Assembly: GCF_001702265.1 (NCBI RefSeq)
Contig: NZ_MAUE01000026.1
Coordinates: 310,001 to 374,000 of the forward strand
Reading direction: 5' to 3'
From: Pseudomonas aylmerensis
GTDB lineage: Bacteria; Pseudomonadota; Gammaproteobacteria; Pseudomonadales; Pseudomonadaceae
Length of the DNA: 64,000 nt
The translations under genes and the position numbers were made by a program. Shown in pieces: positions 1 through 8,741 of this stretch (position 1 is the stretch's first letter; every line of letters starts with the position of its first letter). The notes beneath the pieces are model-generated. The model saw only the letters and a list, made by a program, of their open reading frames with translations, was not told the origin of the DNA and made no database searches.

Positions 1-3000
1 AGCGCCTCGTCGGGGCCGATGGGCAAGGTGGAGGGGCTTGGCGGCGAGTTGTCGCTGCAGGGCGACAGCTTGCGCCTGGCCAGCGCGGTGGTACTGCCCA
101 GCGGCAAGGTGACCCTGGGCGCCCGTGGTGATGTGGTGCTGACCGACAACGCCTCGATTGATGTGTCCGGTCGCGCCATCGTGTTCGACGACCTGACCAA
201 ATACAGCGCGGGCGGCGACGTGGTGCTGCAAAGCAGCGCGGGCAATGTGCGGCAGGCCACGGGCTCGACCATCGACCTCTCGGCCACCTTCAACCAGGCG
301 GGCAAGCTGCGCGCCGTGGCGGTGAGCGACGCGGCGGGCACCGTCGACCTGGCGGGCAAGATCCTCGCCGGCAGCAGCGGCTACTACGATGCCGGCGGCA
401 CGCTGGTGCCGTATCTGGCCGGCGCGGTGGAGATCCAGGCCCAGCACCTGGGCGGCAGCGGCAGCCTGAGCGAGCGGTTCGCGGCCCTCAACCAGCGCCT
501 CAACCAGGGCCAGGTGTTTGGTGCGCGCAGCTTCCAGCTCAAGCAGGGCGACCTGACGATTGGCGATGGTCTCAAGGCCAATACCGTCAACGTCTCGGTG
601 GACAATGGCAGCCTGCTGGTCACCGGCCGAGTGGACGCCAGCGGCGAACGCGTCGGCAACATCAACCTGGCCGGCAAGAACGGCCTGACGCTGGCCGGCA
701 CGGCGGTGCTCGACGCCCATGGCAAGCAATTGCGCGTCGACAGCTACGGCAAGATCATCGATTCGCCGAACCGCGCCAGCGTGGTCCTGGGGTCGGGCAC
801 TGGCCCGCTGACCCTGGCCGACGGGATGCGCATCGACCTGCGCCATGGCACCGAAACCGCCACCGGCAATGACGGACGCAACCGGGGCACCCTGGAACTG
901 AATGCGCCCCGCGTGGGCGCCAATGACATCGCCATCGACGCCAGTGGGCGCCTGACGATCCAGGGGGCACGTTCGATTGCCCTCAACGGCATGGCCACCT
1001 ACACCGATGCGCCGGTCGGCACCGACACCACGGCCACCGGCCGGCCGTATCAAGTCGTCACCCAGCAATACCTGGATGACCTGCATGCGTTAAGCACCAC
1101 CTACATCAATGCGGCGCTGAGCAATACCAACCTGACGCAGACCAAGCTGGCCGGCCTGAACAACGCGACCTACGGCGATACCTTCCACTTGCGCCCCGGT
1201 GTGGAAATCGTCAGCAACACCGCTGACGGCGACCTGGTCGTGCAGGGCGATCTGAACCTGTCCGGCTATCGCTACGCCAGCCTCAAGTCGACCCAGCCAA
1301 CCGAGGCCGGCAGCCTGACCCTGCGCGCCGGTGGCGACCTGAATATCTACGGCAGTATCAACGATGGCTTTGCAGCGCCAGCCGCGACTGCGGATGACAA
1401 CGGCTGGGTACTGCGCGCTGGTGTCGACTTCACCGGTGGCACGGTGGTGGTGCCTGGCAACGGCGTGACGCTGGCGGACGGCACTACGTTCCCCGGCGGC
1501 GTGGCCCTCAACTTCGACATCTCGATCAAGGCCCGCAGCCTGCCGGCCGGCACCCGCTTGCCGGCGGCGGCAACCCTCAATGCGACCCTGGCACTGCCGG
1601 CCGGTACCGTGTTGGCGGGCGCGGTGCGTAATGCCGCGGGGACCGTGCTGTACCCGGCGGGAACGATATTGACCCAGCGCGTGAGCTTGCCGGCGGGCAG
1701 CATCCTGGACGCCGGCACCGTGCTGGTCAGCCTCACCAGTGTGCGCATCATGACCTGGCCTGCGGGAGTGCCGTTGCCGGGGGTATTGGGCAGCACCGCG
1801 ACGGTGATCCTCAATGGCACCAAGCCGCTGCCCCGTGGCGCGTTGTTGCCGGTGGGCACCAACGTCAAGTTGCCGGGCAATGCCACCTCGGTGCAACTGC
1901 GTGTGCCAGGGGCGGATGGGCAAGGCAAGTTGTGGGCGGCGGCGCCGATGCTGCCCGCGAGCTCCGAGGCCTGGTCGATGCGCCTGGTGGCCGGTGCCGA
2001 CACCCAGGCAGCCGATAGCCGAGCGCTGCAACCGCAGCCGCAGGCCGGTAACCTGCGCCTGGCCGACAGCCATTACGGCGTGTTTGGCCCGAGCAAGATC
2101 GTCGGCGGCAGCACGCGTTTCAGCGTGATCCGCACCGGTGCGGCGGACCTGGAGTTGCTGGCCGGCGGGGATTTGAGCATGGAATCGCTGTTCGGCGTCT
2201 ACACCGCCGGCAGTGCCACGACCGCCACAGCCGGCAGCCCGGCGGGCGCCTGGTTCCCGGAGGGGGGCGGCAACCTGTTGTTGAAGGTCGGCGGCAACCT
2301 GACCGGCAACATAACCAGCAAGGCGCGCTCCACGGGCGGGCGTCCGGTGACGACCGATGGCGAGGTGGATTCGGCCAACGTCGGCAATTGGCTGTGGCGC
2401 CAGGGCAACGGCTTGAGCGGCAGCCAGGCGCAATCCACTGCGTGGTGGATCAACTTTGGCGCGATGGTGCCCGTCGCGGGCCTCGCGGACCGGATGGTGG
2501 GCTTCACCGGGTTCGGCACCCTGGGCGGCGGCAACCTGAATGTCGAGGTCGGTGGCGATGCGGGGATGCTCAAACCGCTGACGGGCTACGTGGCCGCCAA
2601 CGTCAGCCCGCGCAGCACGGGCCTGGTGCTGGCGGTAGGCAGCACCGGGCGGGTCGCGGCCGATGGCAGCCTGCAACTCACCGGGGGCGGTGACTTGAAC
2701 GTGCGGGTGGGCGGGGCGGTCAACCCCGGCAGCCAGATCGCGCTGGAGCATCTCAATGGTGCAGTGGTCGACCTGCGCGGGCATGTACAGATGACGGGCG
2801 GCGCCCTGGGTAGCCTGACGTTGCGCTACGGCAGCCAACCCAAGGATCAAAGCCCGAGCGAAATCCGCGCCTACGATCCGAGCCGTTCGACGTCTGCGGC
2901 CGCGACCGGGGGCTGGAGCCTGCTGCCGGGGGATGCGACCTTCAATTTGTCTACGCGTGGGGACCTGGTGCTGCAGGACGTGGCCGATCCGGGGCGCGCG

Positions 3001-5175
3001 CCGCAGATGAATGTCCTGGCGTATGAGAACAATGGCGTCAGTGGCGTTGGGCAGAGTTGGTTCAGCCTGTGGACCGACCGCACGGCCATCGACCTGTTCT
3101 CCGCCGGGGGCAATCTCACGCCGTTGACCGATACCGCCGAGTCGGATCTGGCGGCGGTGTATCCGGCGACGCTGCGTGCAGTCGCGGCCAACGGCAGCCT
3201 GTACTACGGCCGCGCTTCGACGTTGAACACGAACGTATTGCCGCCGCTCAAGGCGCTGGTATTGGCGCCGTCGACCAACGGCCAATTGCAGCTGCTGGCG
3301 GGGGATTCGATCTATGGCGGCGACCTGACCATCAGCCGTTCCAGTGCGGCGCCGGACACCTTGGCGAGCATCCTGCACCCGGCCTTCCAGGGCTTTATCG
3401 GCGGGCGAGCAGACGCGGGCAGCGGCAACGTTTCCACCGACGCCAACGTTGCCAGGCTGGGCATTTCGTTCCCACTGTTTGCCTTTGGTCCAAATACCGC
3501 CAGCACCCAATGGGGGAATGCCCTGGAGCCCGCGCGTTTCTATGCAATGACGGGGGATCTGCTGGGGGTCAACAGTGGGCGTACGCTGACGATGACCACC
3601 GCCGACGATCCGCGTCTTGGGCAAACCTATTTTGAAGGCGCAGGCCCGGTCTGGATGCGGGCCGGGCGCGATATCGTCAGCAGCGGTACCGGCCTGGCAG
3701 GGGCCAGCGGTGGCGACGACAGTACCGGTAGCTACACCTTTGCCGGCAACCTGTTCGTGCACAACAGCCCCACCGATATCTCCATCGTCAGCGCCGGTCG
3801 CGACATCCTCTACAGCAGCTTCAACGTCGCCGGCCCCGGCAATCTGGAAGTGAGCGCCGGGCGCAATATCCTGATGGACGACAAGGTCGGTGTCACCAGC
3901 CTGGGCGCTGTGGCGGCGGGCGACACACGCCCCGGCGCGAGCATCGTGATGCAAGCCGGCGTCGGCGCCAACGGCCCGGATTACCGCCGCTTCGTCGAAC
4001 CGTACCTGAACCCCGCCAACCTGGCGCAACCGGGCGAGTCGTTGCAGGGCGCCAAGGTGGCCAAGACCTACGAAAACGAACTGGTCGGCTGGCTGGCCGA
4101 GCGCTTCGGGTTTGTCGGCAACAGCGAGCAGGCCCGCGCCTACTACGCCAGCCTGCCGGCCGAGCAACAACGGGTGTTTGCCCGCGACGTGTACTTCGCC
4201 GAACTCAAGGCCGCCGGCCGCGAGTACAACCAGGACGGCAGCGTGCGCCAGGGCAGCTACCTGCGTGGCCGCGCGGCGATTGCGGCACTGTTCCCGGACA
4301 AGGACGTGGCCGGCAACCCGCTCACCTACAAGGGCGATATCACCCTGTTCGGCGGCGCGGGCGTGCACACCAACTTCGGTGGTTCGATCCAGATGCTCAC
4401 GCCGGGCGGCAGCCAGACCTTCGGCATCGAAGGCGCCGCACCGCCGTCCACCGCCGGTGTGATCACCCAGGGGGCCGGCGATATCCAGCTGTATTCCCTG
4501 GGCAGCATCCTGCTGGGCCAGAGCCGCATCATGACCACCTTCGGCGGCTCGATCATGGGCTGGACCAGCGAAGGCGACATCAACGCCGGTCGGGGCTCCA
4601 AGACCACCGTGGTGTACACGCCGCCCAAGCGTGTCTATGACAACTGGGGCAACGTCGGCCTGTCGCCATCGGTGCCGAGTACCGGTGCGGGGATCGCCAC
4701 GCTCAACCCGATCCCGGAAGTGCCGGCGGGGGATATCGACCTGATTGCGCCGATGGGCACCATCGATGCGGGCGAGGCGGGCATTCGGGTGTCGGGCAAC
4801 GTCAACATCGCTGCCTTGCACGTGGTGAACGCGGCCAACATCCAGACCCAGGGCAAGTCGTCCGGAGTGCCGGTGTCGGCCACCGTCTACACCGGGGCCA
4901 TGAGTTCGGCCAGCGCGGCAGGGGCGGCGGCGTCCCAGGCGGCGGAAGACGCGGCGCGCAGCCAGCAGACAGCGGCCAAGCAGGGCCGGCCGTCGATCAT
5001 GACCGTGGAAGTGTTGAGCCTGGGCAGCGAGCCCTTGCCGCAAGAACCGGCGCCCGCGCAGAAGACCTCGGGCTACAACCCCAATAGCCCGGTGCAGGTC
5101 CTGGGCGCGGGGCCGCTGAGTGACCAGGCGCGGGCCCGCTTGACCGACGAGGAGCGCAAGCAGATCAGTTTGTAG
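1..5175 (+). CDS. pdtA: TpsA-type filamentous haemagglutinin-family exoprotein, C-terminal part (PdtA-like, DUF3739)
   Basis: The frame is open from the first base, so the 5' end, including the TPS secretion domain, lies outside the window; about 1,720 residues are visible. The protein is built of short Gly/Asn/Asp-rich beta-helix repeats of the kind GGDL and AGRDI, as in haemagglutinin-type adhesins. Roughly nt 4470-4860 (runs such as GDIQLYSLGSILLG and IDLIAPMGTIDAGEAG) matches what I know as the DUF3739 C-terminal region. A segment at nt 1540-1880 is rich in LPAGT-like repeats. TpsA proteins are exported by Sec and cross the outer membrane through a TpsB partner; the partner candidate lies at 12069-13658. 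Identification with P. aeruginosa PdtA rests on the flanking gene order and is an inference. Confidence 0.85.
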   Translation, partial: SASSGPMGKVEGLGGELSLQGDSLRLASAVVLPSGKVTLGARGDVVLTDNASIDVSGRAIVFDDLTKYSAGGDVVLQSSAGNVRQATGSTIDLSATFNQAGKLRAVAVSDAAGTVDLAGKILAGSSGYYDAGGTLVPYLAGAVEIQAQHLGGSGSLSERFAALNQRLNQGQVFGARSFQLKQGDLTIGDGLKANTVNVSVDNGSLLVTGRVDASGERVGNINLAGKNGLTLAGTAVLDAHGKQLRVDSYGKIIDSPNRASVVLGSGTGPLTLADGMRIDLRHGTETATGNDGRNRGTLELNAPRVGANDIAIDASGRLTIQGARSIALNGMATYTDAPVGTDTTATGRPYQVVTQQYLDDLHALSTTYINAALSNTNLTQTKLAGLNNATYGDTFHLRPGVEIVSNTADGDLVVQGDLNLSGYRYASLKSTQPTEAGSLTLRAGGDLNIYGSINDGFAAPAATADDNGWVLRAGVDFTGGTVVVPGNGVTLADGTTFPGGVALNFDISIKARSLPAGTRLPAAATLNATLALPAGTVLAGAVRNAAGTVLYPAGTILTQRVSLPAGSILDAGTVLVSLTSVRIMTWPAGVPLPGVLGSTATVILNGTKPLPRGALLPVGTNVKLPGNATSVQLRVPGADGQGKLWAAAPMLPASSEAWSMRLVAGADTQAADSRALQPQPQAGNLRLADSHYGVFGPSKIVGGSTRFSVIRTGAADLELLAGGDLSMESLFGVYTAGSATTATAGSPAGAWFPEGGGNLLLKVGGNLTGNITSKARSTGGRPVTTDGEVDSANVGNWLWRQGNGLSGSQAQSTAWWINFGAMVPVAGLADRMVGFTGFGTLGGGNLNVEVGGDAGMLKPLTGYVAANVSPRSTGLVLAVGSTGRVAADGSLQLTGGGDLNVRVGGAVNPGSQIALEHLNGAVVDLRGHVQMTGGALGSLTLRYGSQPKDQSPSEIRAYDPSRSTSAAATGGWSLLPGDATFNLSTRGDLVLQDVADPGRAPQMNVLAYENNGVSGVGQSWFSLWTDRTAIDLFSAGGNLTPLTDTAESDLAAVYPATLRAVAANGSLYYGRASTLNTNVLPPLKALVLAPSTNGQLQLLAGDSIYGGDLTISRSSAAPDTLASILHPAFQGFIGGRADAGSGNVSTDANVARLGISFPLFAFGPNTASTQWGNALEPARFYAMTGDLLGVNSGRTLTMTTADDPRLGQTYFEGAGPVWMRAGRDIVSSGTGLAGASGGDDSTGSYTFAGNLFVHNSPTDISIVSAGRDILYSSFNVAGPGNLEVSAGRNILMDDKVGVTSLGAVAAGDTRPGASIVMQAGVGANGPDYRRFVEPYLNPANLAQPGESLQGAKVAKTYENELVGWLAERFGFVGNSEQARAYYASLPAEQQRVFARDVYFAELKAAGREYNQDGSVRQGSYLRGRAAIAALFPDKDVAGNPLTYKGDITLFGGAGVHTNFGGSIQMLTPGGSQTFGIEGAAPPSTAGVITQGAGDIQLYSLGSILLGQSRIMTTFGGSIMGWTSEGDINAGRGSKTTVVYTPPKRVYDNWGNVGLSPSVPSTGAGIATLNPIPEVPAGDIDLIAPMGTIDAGEAGIRVSGNVNIAALHVVNAANIQTQGKSSGVPVSATVYTGAMSSASAAGAAASQAAEDAARSQQTAAKQGRPSIMTVEVLSLGSEPLPQEPAPAQKTSGYNPNSPVQVLGAGPLSDQARARLTDEERKQISL

Positions 5176-5205
5176 ATTTACAGAAGGACCTCTCGATGTA
5201 CCTTT

Positions 5206-5234
5206 GGGGCGATCAATGATCGCCCCGTTTTTTT
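5206..5234 (+). terminator. Rho-independent terminator after the exoprotein gene
   Basis: GGGGCGAT and ATCGCCCC form a strong stem around a short CAATG loop, followed by GTTTTTTT. It lies 31 bases past the stop codon and ends the exoprotein transcript. Confidence 0.9.
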
Positions 5235-5287
5235 GGCTGCTGCCCGGACCTGTGTAGGGTGCTGGCTTGCCTGAGATGGCATCACCT

Positions 5288-5345
5288 GGGTGTGCCTGAT
5301 GTACCGAGGTGCCTGCATCGCCGGCAAGCCGGCGCCTGCCGAGGC
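5288..5345. repeat. REP-like dispersed repeat, copy A
   Basis: The stretch containing GTGTGCCTGATG, CGAGGTGCCTGCATCGC and GGCAAGCC recurs almost unchanged at 21517-21572, on the same strand. The GGCAAGCCGGC part belongs to the Pseudomonas REP family. It lies between two convergent genes. Confidence 0.6.
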
Positions 5346-5356
5346 ACCTGCGTCGC

Positions 5357-6940
5357 CTATGGATTGTCCTTGAGGGTCTTGAATGCCTCCACGCGCTTGA
5401 TCAGCCGGGTGTTCTTCGCCGAGTCGGCATTGCCGAACAGAAACGAAAAATCCGAGGCCAGCCCCGAGGTGCCGGCAATCGCCGCGTACTGGTGACAGGC
5501 ATTGCAGTTGTCGTTCTGCACGTAGGTCTCCAGGGTCGTGTTGGCCACCACCCCATTCTGATCGCTGACATACGGCCCGTAGGACAGCGGCGTCTTCACG
5601 TTCGGCCCCGGCCCCGGGTCGTTGGGGGCATTGGGCGTCTTCGACCACAGCACATTCACCAGTTTGTAGTACTGGAACACCGATTGGCCCTGGGTTTTCT
5701 CGGCAAAGGTCTGCTGCACCGCCGTGTTCAGCGCCTGCAAATCCTGGGGCGTGGCGTTCACCCGCGTGGCCTGCACCGGCTGCTCCAGTGGCGTGCAGTT
5801 GGGCGGGGTATGGCTGGCGTCGCATTGCACGCGCGCCACATTGGGTGTGCAGGCCGCGCCGGTGCAGGCCGGGTTGTTGAAGCTGTAGCCATCCGGCGGT
5901 GCGGCGCCGCCATCGGGCACATTGTCGACCTGCTCGAACGTGCTCCAGATGAAGTTCGGCTGGGTCTGGGTCTTGTTGATGATATGCAGGCCCACCAGCC
6001 CCACCACTTCCTGGGTGCACTGCAGGGTGTCGGGGCGTTGCAGCCAGGCCACGGTGGTGAGGTAGCGCCCGTACAGCTCGGGCTTGTTGGTGAGCACGCG
6101 CCAGGCGGCCTTGAGTTCCAGGGCGCCGAGTTCTTCCTGGGGCAGGGCCTTGGCCGGCAGTTCGCGCACCAGCTTGCCTGCCGGCAATGACAGGCCGGCG
6201 GGGTGCCGGTTGTCGCTGTTCTGCGCCACGATCAGCTGGTTGGCTGCATCGTACAGGCCGTTATTGACGATGTAGTCGAACTCGGCCTTGCCGACCTTGC
6301 GCTCGAAAAACACCAGGTTGCCCGCCTGGTCCGTCAGCCAGCCGCCGGAGGCTTCCATGATCGAATCCGGCAGGGTCACCTGGGTGCCGCTGGACAGGTG
6401 AAAGCGATGCTTGCGGTTAATGGCGCTTTCCGAGGTGGCGGTGATGAATTTGCGCGCGCCGCTGGCAAACGCCTTGAGGTTGCCGGAGGCGCTGCAATTG
6501 GACGGCACCAGGGTTTCGACACCCCAGCCGGACGGCTTGGCCGCGCCGGGCAGGAAGATATCGCTGGCATCCTTGTAGCTGGCCCACACCGGGGCGTTGC
6601 TCATTGGCTGGCCGGGCGTGGGCGGCACGCCGAACTGGGCAGCGCTGCTTTGCGTGTCCGGCTCGCCGGCCAGGCTCGGGTTGGCGGGCCAGCCGGGGTT
6701 GACCGACCAGTTCATGGCGATAAATAGCTGCCAGCCGAAACAATTGAGAAAGTCCTGCTCGGTGCCGAAATTGTTCACCGGCAGGAAACCGCCACTGGTG
6801 GGATCGAACACCAGTTGGCTGACGCAGCTCTGGGCGTCTGTTGCGGCACTGGCCGCGGGTGGGGCCAGCAGCAGGGCGCAGGTTATCCAGCAGAACACAC
6901 TCAAGCGTGCCCGGCGCAGCGGGCGAGGCCATCCGTTCAT
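5357..6940 (-). CDS. Exported single-haem c-type cytochrome family protein of unknown role
   Basis: A 527-residue protein with an N-terminal signal peptide (hydrophobic stretch followed by PPAASAA). One haem c motif, CNACH, lies near the C-terminus (residues 479-483). The remaining ~450 residues match no cytochrome I recognise. It should be periplasmic and could pass electrons to or from a redox enzyme. It is the third gene of a minus-strand set after the tyrosinase-like gene and a large unknown gene, with a 67-base gap to the latter. The haem attachment site is seen directly; the electron-transfer role is an inference. Confidence 0.75.
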   Translation of the reverse strand: MNGWPRPLRRARLSVFCWITCALLLAPPAASAATDAQSCVSQLVFDPTSGGFLPVNNFGTEQDFLNCFGWQLFIAMNWSVNPGWPANPSLAGEPDTQSSAAQFGVPPTPGQPMSNAPVWASYKDASDIFLPGAAKPSGWGVETLVPSNCSASGNLKAFASGARKFITATSESAINRKHRFHLSSGTQVTLPDSIMEASGGWLTDQAGNLVFFERKVGKAEFDYIVNNGLYDAANQLIVAQNSDNRHPAGLSLPAGKLVRELPAKALPQEELGALELKAAWRVLTNKPELYGRYLTTVAWLQRPDTLQCTQEVVGLVGLHIINKTQTQPNFIWSTFEQVDNVPDGGAAPPDGYSFNNPACTGAACTPNVARVQCDASHTPPNCTPLEQPVQATRVNATPQDLQALNTAVQQTFAEKTQGQSVFQYYKLVNVLWSKTPNAPNDPGPGPNVKTPLSYGPYVSDQNGVVANTTLETYVQNDNCNACHQYAAIAGTSGLASDFSFLFGNADSAKNTRLIKRVEAFKTLKDNP

Positions 6941-7007
6941 GATCGCATTCCTTGCTCAAGTCTCAGGGGGGCGGCCACCCCTGCCAGGCAGCGGCGGCCG
7001 CAGGCAG

Positions 7008-8741
7008 TCAGGCGCCGGGCACCAGGGCCAGGCCGCTTTCCCACGGGTGCTGGGTGGCACTGGGGTTGGCGGCTTCGCTCGGGTTCAGCGCACGCACGCT
7101 GACCAGTCCCGGCGCGGCGCTGCTGCTGACCGTGACGGTCATGATGTAGCCCTGGGTGCCGCCGCTGTCGGTTTGCCCCGGGATAGCCGAGGCGTCCGGC
7201 AGGAACTGCGTGACCTGGGCGGTGATCCCTGGGTTGGAGAACTGCACCCGCGCGTCGGCGACCGTGGTCTGCGGGTCGGCGCCTTGCACCACCAGCACGA
7301 ACTGCGCCGAGGTGCCGGGGGCAAAACTGGCCGGCAAGTCGCTGGGGGACTGGCCGTAGAACAGGTCCAGCGGCAGCAACTGCACGGGCCAGGGTTGCGT
7401 ATCGGTGTTGTTCGCCGCGACACATTCGCAGGTTTCGGGCGTGGCGGTGAGGGGCGCCGGCGTCACGCTGAGGGCCACATCCAGTTGATCGGCGATAACC
7501 CACACGTAATTGATCGGCGTGCCATTGATGGTGATGTCGTTGATCGAGAACCCGGCGCTTTGCGGCACCTCGAACACCGCTTGCAGGATCTGGTCGGAGT
7601 TGTTCGGGCCGGTGCCGGCGGTGCCACGGGTGACGCGCCAGTAGCTGCTCACATCCTGGCCTTGAGGGCCTTTCCAGCCGCTGAAGGACTTGGGTTGTTG
7701 CAGGTACAGGCCGATCGGATTGGTCAACGAGATGAGGTTGTTCACCGCCGCCTGGTTGGCCGAGAAACCGATGTGCGGGTCGGAGTTGCGGTAGTTCTGC
7801 CCGTACTGGGCGCAGCAGATCAGGCTCTGCTGGTTGGCGCTGCTGCGGATCGGCCGCAGGATGGTAGCCGCGGCTGCCAGGTAGATCTCGGCACTCAGGG
7901 TGTTGGGCCCGGAGGTCAGGTGCATCGCACCGCCCGACACGCCGGGAATGCGCACGGTGCCGCTGTTCCATTTGTTCACGGTGTCGTAGGCGGGGCGGCC
8001 GGTGGTTTCATCGATCACCGGGTCGCCGGCGTTGCCGGTCGGACCGTTGGCGGTGTAGCGCAGGTACAGGTCTTCGAGTTTCACCTGCGGGTCGACATAC
8101 GCCTGGTACAGCCCCAGCACGGCATTCGGATCGATGTTCCACATGGTCAGGAAGTAAGCCGGGTTTTCGCTGGTGAACATGATGCTGCGCATATTGCCGT
8201 CGGGGTCGCGGGTGATCGACCACTCGCAGTATTCATCGAGCCAGCCCCGTGGGCCCGAAGGCGAAAAGTCGGCGTAGGGACCGTTCCAGTTGATCGATTT
8301 GCACAGCACGCTGGGGATCTGCAGCTGGGTGGCGGTCGGGTCCGGGTACAATGAAAACAGTGTGCCGTCGAGGGTAATCTGGCCGTGGTCGGTGAGTTCC
8401 ATCACTTGGTCCAGGGTCATGGCCTTGCCGTTCAACTGCGGCACCACGGCGGCGCCGTTGTTGTAGAAGAAGGTCCACAGGCGGTTGGGGAACGGCTGCC
8501 AGGTAATGGTGATCGGCGTCTGCGTGCCGTAGCCGCTTTCGATCGGGTTGTAGTAGCCCGAGCGCGGCGCGTCGTTGAGGTTGGACCAGGGGTTGCCGAT
8601 GACCGACATCTGGGTCCAGCCGGTGACGTTGTTGTTCCAGTTGGTCTCGAAGGTCGACAGTTGGTCTTCCAGGCCCAGCTTGTTGTAGTCCTTGGGCGCC
8701 TGCTCGGCGGGGGAGGTGAATTGGGTGAAGGGTGTGCTCAT
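7008..8741 (-). CDS. Large conserved-type protein of unknown function between tyrosinase and cytochrome genes
   Basis: 577 residues with no signal peptide and no membrane segment. The start is the ATG at 8741, which overlaps the tyrosinase stop codon as ATGA, so translation is probably coupled. The sequence is rich in Trp, Asn and Pro, with a CECVAANN cysteine pair in the second half. The last ~120 residues look like an Ig-like beta-sandwich (VLVVQGADPQTTVADARV, then GYIMTVTVSSS). I do not recognise the family. Coupling to the copper enzyme suggests a partner, maturation factor or second subunit; that is inference from position only. Confidence 0.7.
   Translation of the reverse strand: MSTPFTQFTSPAEQAPKDYNKLGLEDQLSTFETNWNNNVTGWTQMSVIGNPWSNLNDAPRSGYYNPIESGYGTQTPITITWQPFPNRLWTFFYNNGAAVVPQLNGKAMTLDQVMELTDHGQITLDGTLFSLYPDPTATQLQIPSVLCKSINWNGPYADFSPSGPRGWLDEYCEWSITRDPDGNMRSIMFTSENPAYFLTMWNIDPNAVLGLYQAYVDPQVKLEDLYLRYTANGPTGNAGDPVIDETTGRPAYDTVNKWNSGTVRIPGVSGGAMHLTSGPNTLSAEIYLAAAATILRPIRSSANQQSLICCAQYGQNYRNSDPHIGFSANQAAVNNLISLTNPIGLYLQQPKSFSGWKGPQGQDVSSYWRVTRGTAGTGPNNSDQILQAVFEVPQSAGFSINDITINGTPINYVWVIADQLDVALSVTPAPLTATPETCECVAANNTDTQPWPVQLLPLDLFYGQSPSDLPASFAPGTSAQFVLVVQGADPQTTVADARVQFSNPGITAQVTQFLPDASAIPGQTDSGGTQGYIMTVTVSSSAAPGLVSVRALNPSEAANPSATQHPWESGLALVPGA

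Noticed and set aside
1540-1880. LPAGT motifs as sortase signals
   Set aside because: They are repeated within the middle of a Gram-negative exoprotein, with no membrane anchor or basic tail after them.
1090-5043. 1,317-codon open frame antisense to the exoprotein gene
   Set aside because: A shadow of high-GC coding sequence; no ribosome site and Arg/Gln/His/Ala-rich nonsense composition. The same applies to long antisense frames at 12087-13634, 16635-18494 and 27293-28807.
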